NCBI RefSeq assembly: GCF_021155765.1
Contig: NC_060114.1
Span: 12,243,001 to 12,307,000, forward strand
Reading direction: 5' to 3'
Origin: Diprion similis
Taxonomy: Eukaryota; Arthropoda; Insecta; Hymenoptera; Diprionidae
DNA: 64,000 bases
The notes beneath the pieces are model-generated. The model was not told the origin of the DNA, did no database searches, and saw nothing but the letters and a program-made list of their open reading frames with translations. Both the position numbers and the translations under genes were made by a program. Numbering within the stretch: position 1 is the first letter of the stretch; every line of letters starts with the position of its first letter. Of this stretch, positions 23,947-35,912 are shown piece by piece.

Positions 23947-25051
23947 TCATTTAGTCTCTGGATAGTTTTTGAATTTGTTGATGCAATCTGCTTCAAACTG
24001 TTTTAATATTTCCTCAATATATAATGGCGGAAGTGGAGGTAACGGCCCTGGGTGTGTCTTTCTATGACAAATCAATCCAGGCTTTTGGGTAAAAGACTTG
24101 CCACAGATATCGCACACATAGGGACGCTGACCAGTATGAGTTAAGATATGCTGCCTTTGAGCACCAGAACGAGCAAAAGATTTCCCACACACAGGGCAAG
24201 GGTAGGGCTTGTCGCCAGTATGTGTTCTCATGTGAACCGCTAGTGAACATTTTTCAGAAAATGTCTTTCCGCACTCTTCGCATATCACTTTTTCATTATG
24301 CCACTGAACATGCTGGTCCAAATTTTCTTGAGATACCATTCGTTTTGGACAAATAGAACATTTAAACTGTGGCTTGTAGTGAGCAAACTTCTGGTGGACC
24401 TTCAAGGTGTGTTTATCAACACATGATCTTCCGCATACGTCGCATACTACAGGTGGGTTCCCGCTGTGATACTTGATCACATGCGTTCTCAGGTCATTTT
24501 TTATTTTATACGCCTTTCCGCATACCTCACAAGAGAAATTGTAAACGTCTGTATGTTTTCTTATGAAGTGGGCCTCAAGAATACGTTTATTCTTGCTGAC
24601 ATAATTGCAGACATTACAAGGATATTCCAACTTAACGTCTTCTTGTGATCCATGTGTCTTCAAATGCAGATCAAAATCAGTCTCATTTTTAAAGGGTTTC
24701 AGGCAAGTTTCACACTTGTATGTATGCATTTTCACGTGTTTAACAAACAGTGTTCGTTTTGCAAATTTAACACAGCAAATCTTGCATGAATACCTTTCAT
24801 CGAGCGACTCAACCTTTTCTCCTCCTGCATGTTCAACCAGTTTCAGTACACCGATATCTTGGGGAACGTTACTGGGTGGCTTTTCATCTGATCTTATCAA
24901 TATATATGATTTTGGCAGCACAACCGCATATTCAGGCGATAAAGGTTTTGGGAGAATCAACTTTGGCTTCGATTGTTTCCGTGTCACGACGGCTTTTGAT
25001 CTCTTCTCTTGATGTTGTTTTCTTAGTAACAGTGGGTCAGGCATAGATATC
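23947..25051 (-). CDS. Zinc-finger cassette V4 (9 C2H2 fingers, PPLP tail)
   Basis: Acceptor TTTTTCTAG, phase 2; 367 residues. A Lys/Pro-rich linker of about 85 residues opens with ISMPDPLLLR. Nine fingers follow; finger 6 is the subfamily marker CSICPKRMVSQENLDQH. The last finger is FTQKPGLICHRKTH, directly followed by HPGPLPPLPPLYIEEILKQF and a short basic end. A Met lies four residues after the acceptor (MPDPL) and could serve as a start in an alternative transcript. Confidence 0.93.
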
Positions 25052-25885
25052 CTAGAAAAACAAATTTTTTTTTATCATTTAAATCTATTTGTTGCTACTA
25101 GTAGTTGGCTCTTTAGTTGTAAATAGCTAATCAAATTTCGATCGGAATGTGGGACTGACTGCAGCTTATACCCATCCTTTAAAAATCAGATCATGGGAAA
25201 TATTGGAATTGAAAGAGCATAATTCAATGGTATAAAATGAACCGAGATACATGGTTTTAGATATATTCATTCAACGTTTTATTGTACTGTACAAGAATAT
25301 TAAGATCAAGACAAACCAAATAACCTTGGTATTGTAGCTTTCAGAATTTTTTATATTCTTCGTCGGTAAGCATGTTTTAAGCACGTGTAATTTGCCAGAT
25401 GAAACTGTCCTTAAATCTATTCCAGTAGGCGCTGAGTTTATTACACTTCTGATGTACAAAATTGAATTCGAGCAGCTTTGAAAGTCACTAAATTACGTAA
25501 AACATAGTTATGTTGACTTCAACTGAAAAACTGTGTTTTTTAATATCGATCAAATCTCTCGTGGAATGAATAAACAAAATAGTGACATGCTTCATTTGAC
25601 TGTATTGAAGAAATGATAGGTATTAGTGTTTGAAGTGTAGAGTAAATCTGGCATGCTTGGAGGTATTTCAGATAAGACTTTCAGAATCTAGATGAAAGAA
25701 AGTTTTGCTTATTGCGACCTTACTCCAAAATTGATCTTCATGAAATTAATTTTATAGATCATTTTTCACTTTGAAAAAAAAAACTTCAAAACAAGTTTTT
25801 ACTTTGAACAACAATTTTTCAACTCGTTTTCTTCATTATTGTCACCTCCTACATCTGCCAACGAGGCTATAAAAGCACACATCAC

Positions 25886-26972
25886 TCAATCTTGGACCTC
25901 TTTTGGATGATCTTTTGTATCCCTAGATAAACCCTGGAGAATGCTATCAATATAAACTCTGGGTAGTGGCGGATGAGAACCGGGATGTGATTTTCTATGA
26001 CTGGTGAGCCCTGGTTTCTGGGTGAATGTCTTGCCGCATATGTCGCATACATAGGGTCGTTTTCCAGTGTGAATGAGGAGATGCTGTCTGAGAGTATTTC
26101 TGCGAGCAAACGACTGAGCGCATACGGTGCAGGAGTAAGGTTTAATACCGGTGTGCGATCGCATATGGACTTCCAAGTCGTACGGAATGTGGAACATTTT
26201 ACCACATTGTTCACATACGACTCTCTCCTTGGTTTCGTGCCAGTGAAGGTGCTGCTGAAGCCCTTTTTGCGAGACAAGCCGTCGTTTACAAATTTTACAA
26301 ACATGCTCTGGCTTCTCGTGTATATATTTTATGTGAGACTTCAGTGCGTGTAAATTTTTACTTTCATGACCACAAACTTCACAGACAATAGGTGGATTGC
26401 CACTGTGCATCTGGTTAATGTGTTGTTTTAGATTGTTTTGTATTTTAAATAGTTTACTGCAAAATTTGCACGAGAACTGATAGTTGTCCGTATGTTTTCT
26501 GACGAAATGATCCTTCAACGTCCACTTTTTATTACTCTTGTATTCACATACGCTGCATTCGTACATTTGTGGCCCGTGAATTTCCTCCATATGAATTTTA
26601 AGGTCCCGTTTCAGCGTGAAAGTTTTTGCGCATGTTGTGCATCTGTAAGCATGCTGTTTGATGTGCAATACAAGCTTATTTTTATTAAAATATATTTTTT
26701 TGCATAAGTCACATTGCAATCTTATTCCCTTCTTTGTATTCTTACTTTGATCCAAACTCATATCAGGTATTTCAAAATTCATTTCAGCCTTTCCAAGCAT
26801 TACACTGGGCCTCTTATTACTCTTGTGCTTCTTTTGGTTTTCCATGGTGACCCGATCCATCATCCCAATCATCAATCCCGGTGTGCGCTCATTTTGCAAA
26901 AGGTGCACATTTGTAGCAGAAGACACTCGACATCGTGATAATGGAATGCTCAAGGGATCTGATGGTACCAGT
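25886..26972 (-). CDS. Zinc-finger cassette V5 (9 C2H2 fingers, PPLP tail)
   Basis: Acceptor CTGTTTTAG, phase 2; 361 residues. The linker begins LVPSDPLSIPLSR and is otherwise polar and basic. Nine fingers include the marker finger CKICKRRLVSQKGLQQH and the terminal FTQKPGLTSHRKSH, then HPGSHPPLPRVYIDSILQ. V6 and V7 are its nearest relatives (shared CSVCEYKSN.. third finger and GNPPIVCEVCGHESKNLHALK block). A candidate ATG exon at 27054-27091 ends in a phase-2 GTAAGT donor 81 nt before the acceptor. Confidence 0.93.
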
Positions 26973-28548
26973 CTAAAACAGAAAAAAGGCAGAGAGACGA
27001 ATTCAGTTATAGTAAAGAATGAGGTTTAATGGCCATAAAATTTAAATACTTACTTGATAAATACAGTAGATATAATTAATCCGACAGTCATATTATACAA
27101 ATTAATTGTTACTTCATTTGTCAACATATCGATTGATGAGCACCCATGGAAAATTGGTATTCTTAACACTGGAAGTCATATGTTCCAGGTACAGAGCTCA
27201 ATTAAGGATCAACAAAGACAATATTGATAAAGCCACGGTTTTACTACAATATCACAGAGAGATTTTACGATAAGTGCAAACTTTTTTTCGCGGTTTATTA
27301 ATAATCCAGATACTATGCCATACATTTTTTTATGGTGATAACAGTCAAAAATAAAAGTCAATTATTGTACCTTTTGCTTTTACAAATCAAGCCGGATTCC
27401 TACGTCAAAATTGATCACATGTGCTGCATGCTATTAGCAAATTACCTCTGTGAAACTGCTTCACGTTGTGCTTCAGATGGTTCACATTCGTATGAAATCA
27501 GTATTTAAAGATCCTTTCAAACTACGTAGTTTAAGTTTCACACACCACAATTGTATACCTGTGTCTATGTATTTGTTTTGTGTAAATTTCAAGTAGTGCT
27601 ATCGACTAAGTCTTGATAGGAATTCGCAACTTGCATGTATGCTGTGTTATTGTTCCACGAAACAACATGATCTTAATTATGGAATATGTCGTTCAAGTAA
27701 TTTTCCAATTCCCATTTTCAGTAGTAGACTCATTGATGTAGGGTTGGAAATTTGTGCCCTTTGCTGCCCAATTGTTGAATTTTAAATTTGTTAAAGTAAT
27801 CAATACTTTGTAGGTTCATATCGTAAGTGGAAAGGCATGTTTGAGGAGTAAGATGATTTTTGCCTAAAACAAAGTCATTTGATGATTAATGTCATTGCGA
27901 CAGATAGGGTGTTGATATGCGAAATGAATATACCGTTTAAACGATATGCTTACATACCCAATATCATACGTACAGTTTAGAGCCGTACTACCGTAAGTAG
28001 AAAGGTTGAAATTACCCTGGAAAACTATGAATATAAGTACAATCTTATCTAATAATAATACTACTACAGTAGAACAGTTGCAATGATTATACTGACTGTG
28101 TTTTCAGTTCGACAGTGATGCAATCGTCATGAATGCGTAACAAAGTGAATATTGCATAGTCTAAAGAAACTTGCTTTTCTCGATGAACATTTATTTCCAT
28201 ATATTTTTTTTTCTTAAGCATGTAGTTTCCATCATATATACAAGATACAAAAGCTAGGAATATTTAACAAAGATATTTCACTAGCCAACCACATAGCTGA
28301 TTTACTTGCGAAAAACAAACTTAAAAAATGATCATTCTCAAAATGTTAATCACATTGAATGTTTATGAATTAATGTCTATTTATGCATTGGTTCGACAAT
28401 GGCGTTGAAAACCATTCTATACGCATGGAGCTGCATCAAACGCGAGGAAGCTTGTTAGGATGAAACCTTGCGGTGTGAGAAATTGACTCCTTAATTAATA
28501 CAAAGATGAACCGGATCAATTTCATCTCGTATTTGTAGCTAGGTGCGT
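26973..28548. other. Spacer V6-V5
   Basis: AT-rich, 1576 bp. Holds the candidate V5 leader exon at 27054-27091 and a minus-strand AATAAA candidate near 28190 for V6. A plus-strand segment at 28257-28331 weakly resembles the end of a retroelement RNase H. No zinc-finger remnant recognised. Confidence 0.45.
27054..27091 (-). other. Candidate short first exon for V5
   Basis: ATG at 27091 opens a 12-codon frame (MTVGLIISTVFI) that runs into CAA|GTAAGT in phase 2, matching the V5 acceptor. Short enough to be chance. Confidence 0.25.
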
Positions 28549-29632
28549 TTATGTGTTCCCACTCAGATCTGCACTGCTGTTTTTGCCAGCATACTCTCTA
28601 GCGAATTCTGTAATGATGGTCTTAATGGAGACGGCTGGCAGTGGGGGCAAAGGGCCGGGGTGTCTCTTCCTGTGACATATCAAGCCAGGTTTTTGCGCAA
28701 ATGCCTGGCCGCAGATATCACATATGTAGGGTCGTTTCCCCGTGTGAATGAGGACATGTTGTTCCTGAGCAGTCTGACGTCTGAAGGTTTTTCCACAAAC
28801 TAGGCAGGGAAAAGGCTTGATACCTGTATGTACTCGTATATGAGAATCCAAATCACGGCCACGGAATCTTTTCCCACATGTCGGACAAACAATCTTCTCT
28901 TTATTTTCATGCCACGACAAGTGCTGCTTGAGATTCTCCTGCGTTGTCATTCCTCGCTTGCAAATATTACACTCAAACTCAGGTTTGTAGTGGCGATACT
29001 TCATATGTGCTTTGAGGGCATGTAAATTTTTACTAAAATGCCCACAGACGTCGCATACTATGGGAGGATTTCCACTGTGATTTTGTTTCATGTGGTGATT
29101 CAAAGCTTTCTTTATTTTAAACTGCTTGCCACAAGAGTCACAGGAAAAATTAAACGCACTGGTATGAAGGCGAATGAAGTGGTTTTTCAAAGTTCCTTTG
29201 TTGTTACTTTTGTAGTCGCACACACTGCATTCATACAACTGAGGTCTGTGTATTTTTTCAAAGTGTGTACTGAGGTATCGCTTCAAGCTAAAAGTTTTCC
29301 CACATTCTGTGCACTTGTGTCTATGCTGCTTCAGATGCTCTGCTAGATTGCTTTTTTTTTGGAATGTCTTCTGACAGGAATTACATTCGAACGTTTTCTT
29401 TGACCTTGTGACTCTTCTTACTGGCTTACTATTCCTTGTATCCACAATTGTATCTGGCTTTTCGGAAACAGAATCCAAATGTGTTTCCTTACTCAGCAAC
29501 TTAATGTCGTCTCTGGCTGCTTGTTTTTCAGGCCATATCATATACTCAGGAGTGCATTCAATTCTCACTATTTGTCTTTTTTCCAACACCACTCCGTCCG
29601 ATGAAACGCTCAAAGGATCGGCAGTTGATACC
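28549..29632 (-). CDS. Zinc-finger cassette V6 (9 C2H2 fingers, PPLP tail)
   Basis: Acceptor TTGTTCTAG, phase 2; 360 residues. Linker starts VSTADPLSVSSDG and contains RIECTPEYMIW, a block shared with V7. Nine fingers; finger 7 (CPTCGKRFRGRDLDSHIRVH) is one residue shorter than normal between the second Cys and the first His. Last finger FAQKPGLICHRKRH, then HPGPLPPLPAVSIKTIITEF and a polar end. Near twin of V7. Confidence 0.93.
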
Positions 29633-30055
29633 CTAGAACAAAGATATATTTATTAAACAGCATTTTCAATCACTCGAAATTACTTTCATCAAGCGGCACA
29701 AGCTCGAGCATGTCTACTAACTAGATCAGGGTTTAGTGTGTCATACTAGATTGCTAGACGATAAATGGTTCCTGAATTTCATTGAGTCAAATAAACACGA
29801 CAACTTCCAGTTTAGAGAATATATATACATATATTTCTTGAGTACATTGAATCGTTTGATTTCGATTTAATCTCAGGCAATATCACGTACGTTGTTCCGC
29901 AATTCTACTTTTATTACACAGTATTTGATAATCATATTGGTTCCACAGAATGTCTTAAAACTATTTTTAGGCAAGAGACTTACCATTGTAACCCAAGCTA
30001 AAGCACATTTCTTTGTCCAGAAAGTATTAGTAATGAGCAACCGTCGAACTAACAG

Positions 30056-31097
30056 TCATTCTGTATCATTGCGATGTCTTTTTACATAATCTCTTGTGAA
30101 GTCGTTGACAATATTTTTGACAGATACGGCAGGCAGTGGTGGTAGAGGGCCAGGGTGCCTTTTTCTATGACATATTAAACCAGGCTTTTGAGCAAAGGTT
30201 AGACCGCAGATATCGCAAAGATATGGACGTTTGCCCATGTGAATCAAAATATGTTGTTCCTGTGCAGTCTGACGTGAAAATGACTTGCCGCAGACGGGAC
30301 AAATAAAAGGCTTGACGCCAGTGTGGATCAGCATATGAACCTCCAATGAATATTTCTCACGAAATGTTTTACCACACGTAGGACAAATCACTCTTTCTTT
30401 GGTCTGATGCCGCAGGATATGCTGATCCAAATACTCTCGAGTCGTCATTCTTCTTTTACAGAGTTTACATTCAAATTGTGGCTTGTGGTGGGCGTATTTT
30501 TTATGGCACTTTAGGGCATGGATGCTCTTATTCGTATGACCGCATATGTCACAAACCAAAGGCGGATTCTCGCTGTGACTCCGGTTTATGTGGGTTTGCA
30601 AGTCGTTCTTGATTTTAAACTCTTTACTACAAACGTTACACGAAAACTTGTATTCCTCTGTGTGCTTCCTGACGAAGTGGTCATGTAGCGACCACTTGTT
30701 ATTACTCACATAGTGACACACAGTGCATGGATATTTTTCTGGCCCGTGTGAGGATGCTACATGTGCTTTCAGTTCATTCCTCGTTTTAAATTTTTCGTTG
30801 CAAGCTTCACAAATGTATTTATGAACACTCATATGCCTGATAAGTTCTTTTTTCAAAGAAAAACTAACGTTGCATGTATCGCAGGAATAACTTGTGTCCA
30901 CTAGAGCGGGTTTCACTAAGATCTTGTTACAAATTCTAGTTGCATTTCTTCTTCTATTCTTCAGATTGTGTGAATTACTTTCACCGTTACGTTTCTTATT
31001 CTTTGCTGTTTTCTCAGCAGTTGCTCGCTTCGATGAGAGTATCACATTCTCAGGGGTGCATTCAATTCTAATAGTGTTGCAAAGCAGATTTGAGATT
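30056..31097 (-). CDS. Zinc-finger cassette V7 (9 C2H2 fingers, PPLP tail)
   Basis: Acceptor GTGTTTTAG, phase 2; 346 residues. Linker carries RIECTPENVILSSKR, as V6, then a basic stretch (KNRRRNATRICNK) that could act in nuclear import. Nine fingers, marker finger CKLCKRRMTTREYLDQH, terminal FAQKPGLICHRKRH, then HPGPLPPLPAVSVKNIVNDF. The spacer to V6 is 423 bp with a GTAAGT donor near 29979 that is not in a usable coding frame. Confidence 0.93.
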
Positions 31098-31763
31098 CTA
31101 AAACACAAAATATAAATACCAAAATTAATAAGAGAATAAATATGTACCATGACCTTTCTACGTTACTTACTTTGGCTGTTTTTAACAGAATCATAAAGAC
31201 TTATGAAACATATTTTGAATTTAAACCCCAATCTTGGTATGTGAAATGTTTCACAATTATCTTAAAATTCATATTCGAAAATTATTGAAGTCCGTACATC
31301 CGTATCAATTACAGAAGAAGCACACGCACAAATTTTATCGGACAGCCAGGCCCTGCGCTACATGGTTTCTATTAGAGGAAAATTCACAAAATAACGAAAT
31401 TTATTTCAGCCATCAATTGGTACACACATTTGACAATGAACCGTCTTAAGCATCTATTTGCACTAAGGTGAGTGTATGATAATTATAACGTTTTCATGTT
31501 ATAGTTGTTACGCTATAATAGGTAGTTATGTTTTTCCCAGTGCAGTTATGCCAGACACTGAAGAAGCAATCGCGAATACCTGAGAAGATTTATTTCAGAT
31601 TCATTGAAGGAATAAGGAAGGAAGGAGTAAGTTCATCGTTATAAGTGCTCTCTTATCTTGACCTTCTTTTTCATAACTAACAAGGTATTGTCTGAGCACG
31701 CGTTAATGAAAATTGAATGACAAAATAAATTCATTTAAAGGCAACCATTATTCTGACATTGTA

Positions 31764-33135
31764 TTAGTCCTGATTGTCCTTTTTAAACTCTGCAAGTTCG
31801 TTGACGATATCACCGATTGGCATCACAGGTAGTGGAGGATGGGTTCCAGGATGAGTTTTTCGATGACATATTAGGCCTGGTTTCTGTGTAAAAGCCTTGC
31901 CACATATGTCGCACACAAATGGTCGCTTTCCAGTGTGAATCAAGAGATGTTGTCGTAGTTGAGATCGACGAGCAAATGGTTTACTACAGATAGGACAGAG
32001 GTGGGGTTTGTTGCCGGTATGAATAGACATGTGCCTCTTAAAAGAGTCTTTTTTGTTGAATGTCTTTCCGCATTCGGCGCACATGATCCTTTCCTTTTTT
32101 TCATGCTGCAGAAGCAAATGTTGGTCTAAATTCTCCTGAGTTACCATTCGTCGTTTGCAAATGTGACACTCAAACTTGGGTTTGTAGTGTGCCCACTTCT
32201 GATGGACGTATAACGAGCCGCTGTTACGGCAGGATTTGCCACACAAATCGCACATTGTAGGTTTCTCTTTATGATGAAACCTGACATGAGTCGTGAGGTC
32301 CCCTTTCACCTTAAACTTTTTGGAACAAAATTTACACGGGTACTCGTAAGAGTCTGTGTGCTTTCGAGTAAAGTGTGACTGCAGAGAATGTTTGGACCTA
32401 CAAACAAATCCACACGCCTCACAGGGAAATAGTAGTGATGATTTGGAGCGTGTTTCGTGTTGTCGCTCAAGATGAGCAATGAATGAAGATTTTTTTGAAC
32501 TCCTGAAATCACATACGGCGCACACATAAGCCCCATTTTCTTCGATGCATACTTTCTTCTTGTGCGTCCACGCGACGTGCTTGCGAAATGCTATTTCCGA
32601 GTCAAAAGTTTTTGAACAAACCTTGCACTTGAGGGATCGTGTGATGAAATCTGGCATCGGAGTAACGTGTTCAGAAAAATACTGAGTGTCGGGTTCTTCT
32701 GACAATTCGTTATCTTGATTTATAGATTCCGTAACATTCTCAGCCAATTTTTCAATAGTGACAGTATTTCCCTCCATCTTTACTTGATATAAGTCACCTA
32801 TTGAGCGGCCGTTTTGAACTTTATCGTCTGCTCTTTCTTCATCACTGAGAACAGAGAGCGGTGATTCTTGATTTTCAGTTACTTCCAACTCAGACTCATT
32901 CTCACTCCCTGGTACAGGCTCATTTGTATAGCTCTCTTCAACAGTGACATTGATATCATTATCAACTTCAGTTGGCTGCTTATCGCTTACGGTTTCAGAG
33001 AAACAGCTCGCAGGGAGAAAGGCGTAACAGGGCTTGTCATCAAATTCGATAATCTGCCACTCTTGCATAATTACAGACTCCTTGCCGAATATAAATATTC
33101 CATGGTGTTTTTCTGTGTCCTTGACTGATAAAAAT
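31764..33135 (-). CDS. Zinc-finger cassette V8 (9 C2H2 fingers, FIFGKES entry, PPLP tail)
   Basis: Acceptor CTGTTTCAG, phase 2; 456 residues. The product opens FLSVKDTEKHHGIFIFGKES, then MQEWQIIEF..CYAFLPAS, a block shared with V9 and V10. An acidic linker to about residue 170 carries VKME, a sumoylation consensus. Nine fingers, including CHICKRRMVTQENLDQH and the terminal FTQKPGLICHRKTH; the tail is HPGTHPPLPVMPIGDIVNEL. The in-exon Met (MQEWQ) is a possible alternative start. Candidate ATG leader exon at 33200-33252. Confidence 0.94.
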
Positions 33136-33199
33136 CTGAAACAGAAGTTAAGGAAGTATTATTAGGATTCACATAATTCATATAGTAAAAGCAACTTAC

Positions 33200-33252
33200 T
33201 TGTCGTATGAAAGGTACCAGCTTTGGATCAAGAGACGGTATAATATATACAT
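33200..33252 (-). other. Candidate short first exon for V8
   Basis: ATG at 33252 opens MYILYRLLIQSWYLSYD and reaches CAA|GTAAGT in phase 2, 64 nt upstream of the V8 acceptor. Confidence 0.28.
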
Positions 33253-33774
33253 ATTACCTAGTGTTGATAATTTTATTTAAAAATTTATTGGGTAGTACAA
33301 ATACCTGTGAATATTAGATCTCAGATTGGTATCCCAACTACAAAAGAGTTCAGAGTGCACCATCAATCCGGATCACAAATGTATGCAACATAAATAATAA
33401 TTCTTTGAATATTTTACAAATTTTATTATTTTCATACATCTCTATAATGCGCAGTACATATACGAATCATAAACATAACCATGAGATGTGTAGAAATAAT
33501 CCAAATGAGAAAAACAAAAAAAATTCACTGAAACATCAACGATAATGCTTGTCTATCATAAATTGTGATAGTAGCTCAGATTTAATCCAATAATGGAATC
33601 ACACAAAATTGTTATGTTTGCTATAGAAAGTATGATACGCTATTTAATTCGGTTTAATATTGTATTTGAGCACATTCATATTAATTAAGATAAGATAATG
33701 TACGATCTGAAATAAAGCGTGGCCAGGCCATAGAACTGGTAGCATATTTATAAGCTACAGCTAATAATGTTGCA

Positions 33775-35068
33775 CTATTTTTTCATGAAATCATTTATAA
33801 TATGCTCAATATGAACAACAGGCAAAGGCGGGTGGACACCAGGATGCGATTTCCTATGACAAATTAATCCTGGTTTCTGAGTGAACGCTTTGCCACAAAT
33901 ATCACAAACGTAGGGTCGTTTGCCAGTATGAATTAAAAGATGCTGGCGAAAAGCTGTACGACGAGCAAATGCTTTACCACAAATCGTACACGTGTACGGT
34001 CTATCTCCGGTGTGAGTCATCATGTGCTGTTTCAGCCTGTGATTTTCAGTGAAAGATTTACCGCACTCCTCGCACACAAAGCTTTCTCGTCTTTCGTGCT
34101 GTAGTAAAATATGTTGATCGAGATTAGATTGGGTAACCATGCGACGGTGGCAAATGTGGCACTCGTACTTTGGTTTAAAATGGGCCCATTTTTGATGAAC
34201 GTAAAGAGAGTTACTGTTCGAGCAGGTTTTTCCACAGACATCGCATATTATGGGTCCTTCTTTGTGCTTAAATCTTACATGAAGTCTCATATCACCCTTG
34301 ACTTTGAACTTTTTACCACATATCTCGCAGACGTATTTGTAGTCAGCAGCATGTTTTCTCTCAAGATGTTCCTTCAATCGACGTCTACTCTGGCACTTGA
34401 ATTCGCAGATGTCGCACAAATACTCCTCATGCTCCTTCTTACGTGTTGCATGCTTTCTTGCAATGTGTGAGTGAAGGGTCGTTCTTTTTTTGCATTCAAA
34501 TTTACAATATGTACAGACAAACACAATAGGATCTTTAGTCTTCTTGTGTTCCATATCTACATGCATTTTAAATGCAATCAACGTTTTGCAAGTTTTCGGA
34601 CATACTTTGCATTTGTACTTATGCGCTCGATGGTCGTGAACTTTTGTATTGTGCCTTCTCAGCATGATCTCGAGATCAAAATCTATGTTACACGTGTTGC
34701 ATGAATAGGTACTCTCCAGTTCAACCACACTAGGAATTGCAATCTGTACTCTCGATGGCAATTCGGTATCACTTGAATTACTTTCAACTTTGACTTGGCA
34801 GTAATCACTAGGTTCGTTGAGATCTACGTTTGCGTTGCTTTCCTGATCGTTGCTGATAGGAGTGTCTTCCTTATCTGTCAATAACTTTTGAATATCTTCA
34901 GTTTCCTCATCCAGATTATGTTCTTCTTCGTCGACCGCAACTAAGTCCTTCAAACGATTTGCTGGTAGAAATGCATAATAAAGGCAACCTTCAAATTCTA
35001 CAATTTGCCATGGTTGCATGAAGATCGACTCCTTCCCGAATATAAATCGACCACTGGTGCATATTTCC
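33775..35068 (-). CDS. Zinc-finger cassette V9 (10 C2H2 fingers, FIFGKES entry, PPLP tail)
   Basis: Acceptor GTGTTTTAG, phase 2; 430 residues. Opens EICTSGRFIFGKESIF then MQPWQIVEF..YYAFLPAN. Acidic linker to about residue 122 with VKVE. Ten fingers; compared with V8 there is one extra Cys-rich finger of the FKCQSRRRLKEH kind in the N-terminal half. Marker finger CHICHRRMVTQSNLDQH, terminal FTQKPGLICHRKSH, tail HPGVHPPLPVVHIEHIINDF. V10 is its closest relative. Confidence 0.94.
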
Positions 35069-35912
35069 CTAAAACACAAAGACAGTAATTAGTGTTTGTG
35101 TATACAATGAGAAAAATACAGATTGTTGACGATAGCGTACCTATAATTTCTCATAAACGCAGATGTTAAGATGCATCTATAAGGATACACACAATAGGAT
35201 CTTTTTAAACTTCAGACTACATTACCAATATAGGTATGTGCGTATCTTTTGAGTCAAATGGCCCGATTTGCTTATCACGTCCTATTCGAATACAAAATAT
35301 GTATTAAGCATATATAACTAATCTACTAAGAAGTACACTTGTTATTCATCAATTATATTACATACTCATCTGAATAGTGCCTGACTAGTTCAAGGAATAT
35401 GGATTCTGCTTGGACATGGGCATTTATGGAATTAATTAAATACCTACCTATTGACTCGTGAAAGACTTATCTATTTACAATCCAAATTTTATTCTTTATA
35501 AAACACTTATAATTTACAGCAATGCACGTGTGTAAAGTTCAAATGCTATTCGGAAGTGGATATTCTGTACAATCTGCGGGTGTATTGACACACTTCGCTA
35601 CAACATCCAGTATGCATTTTTCAGTTTTGCTCATTATTTGTCATTATATCAAAATACTCTAGTCTTTAGCTCCAAACAGGGTACCTGGAATACCTGAAAC
35701 TAGTGATTGTAAGTAAAGACGTTCGAAGTTCAAATATAATCTCATGAAAATTATTAATTTTCAATTGATTTTTAATCAAATAATTCAATAATTGAACTAA
35801 TGCAAGTAGCAAAACTTCTATAATACCAGTGCAAATGGTACGATGTTCATAAATAATTATGCTCGAAGGGCAAATTACGAGATTTTTATGCTGATCAAGT
35901 CTAGATGTTGGG

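Noticed and set aside
28257-28331. Plus-strand segment reading GIFNKDISLANHIADLLAKN, like the end of a retroelement RNase H
   Set aside because: Only about 25 codons, no catalytic motifs nearby, and the next bases give a stop. Could be chance; a protein-profile search would decide.
31174-31240. GTAAGT donor upstream of V7 as a coding leader
   Set aside because: The phase-2 frame has stop codons (TGA, TAA) just before the donor, so at best it is an untranslated exon.
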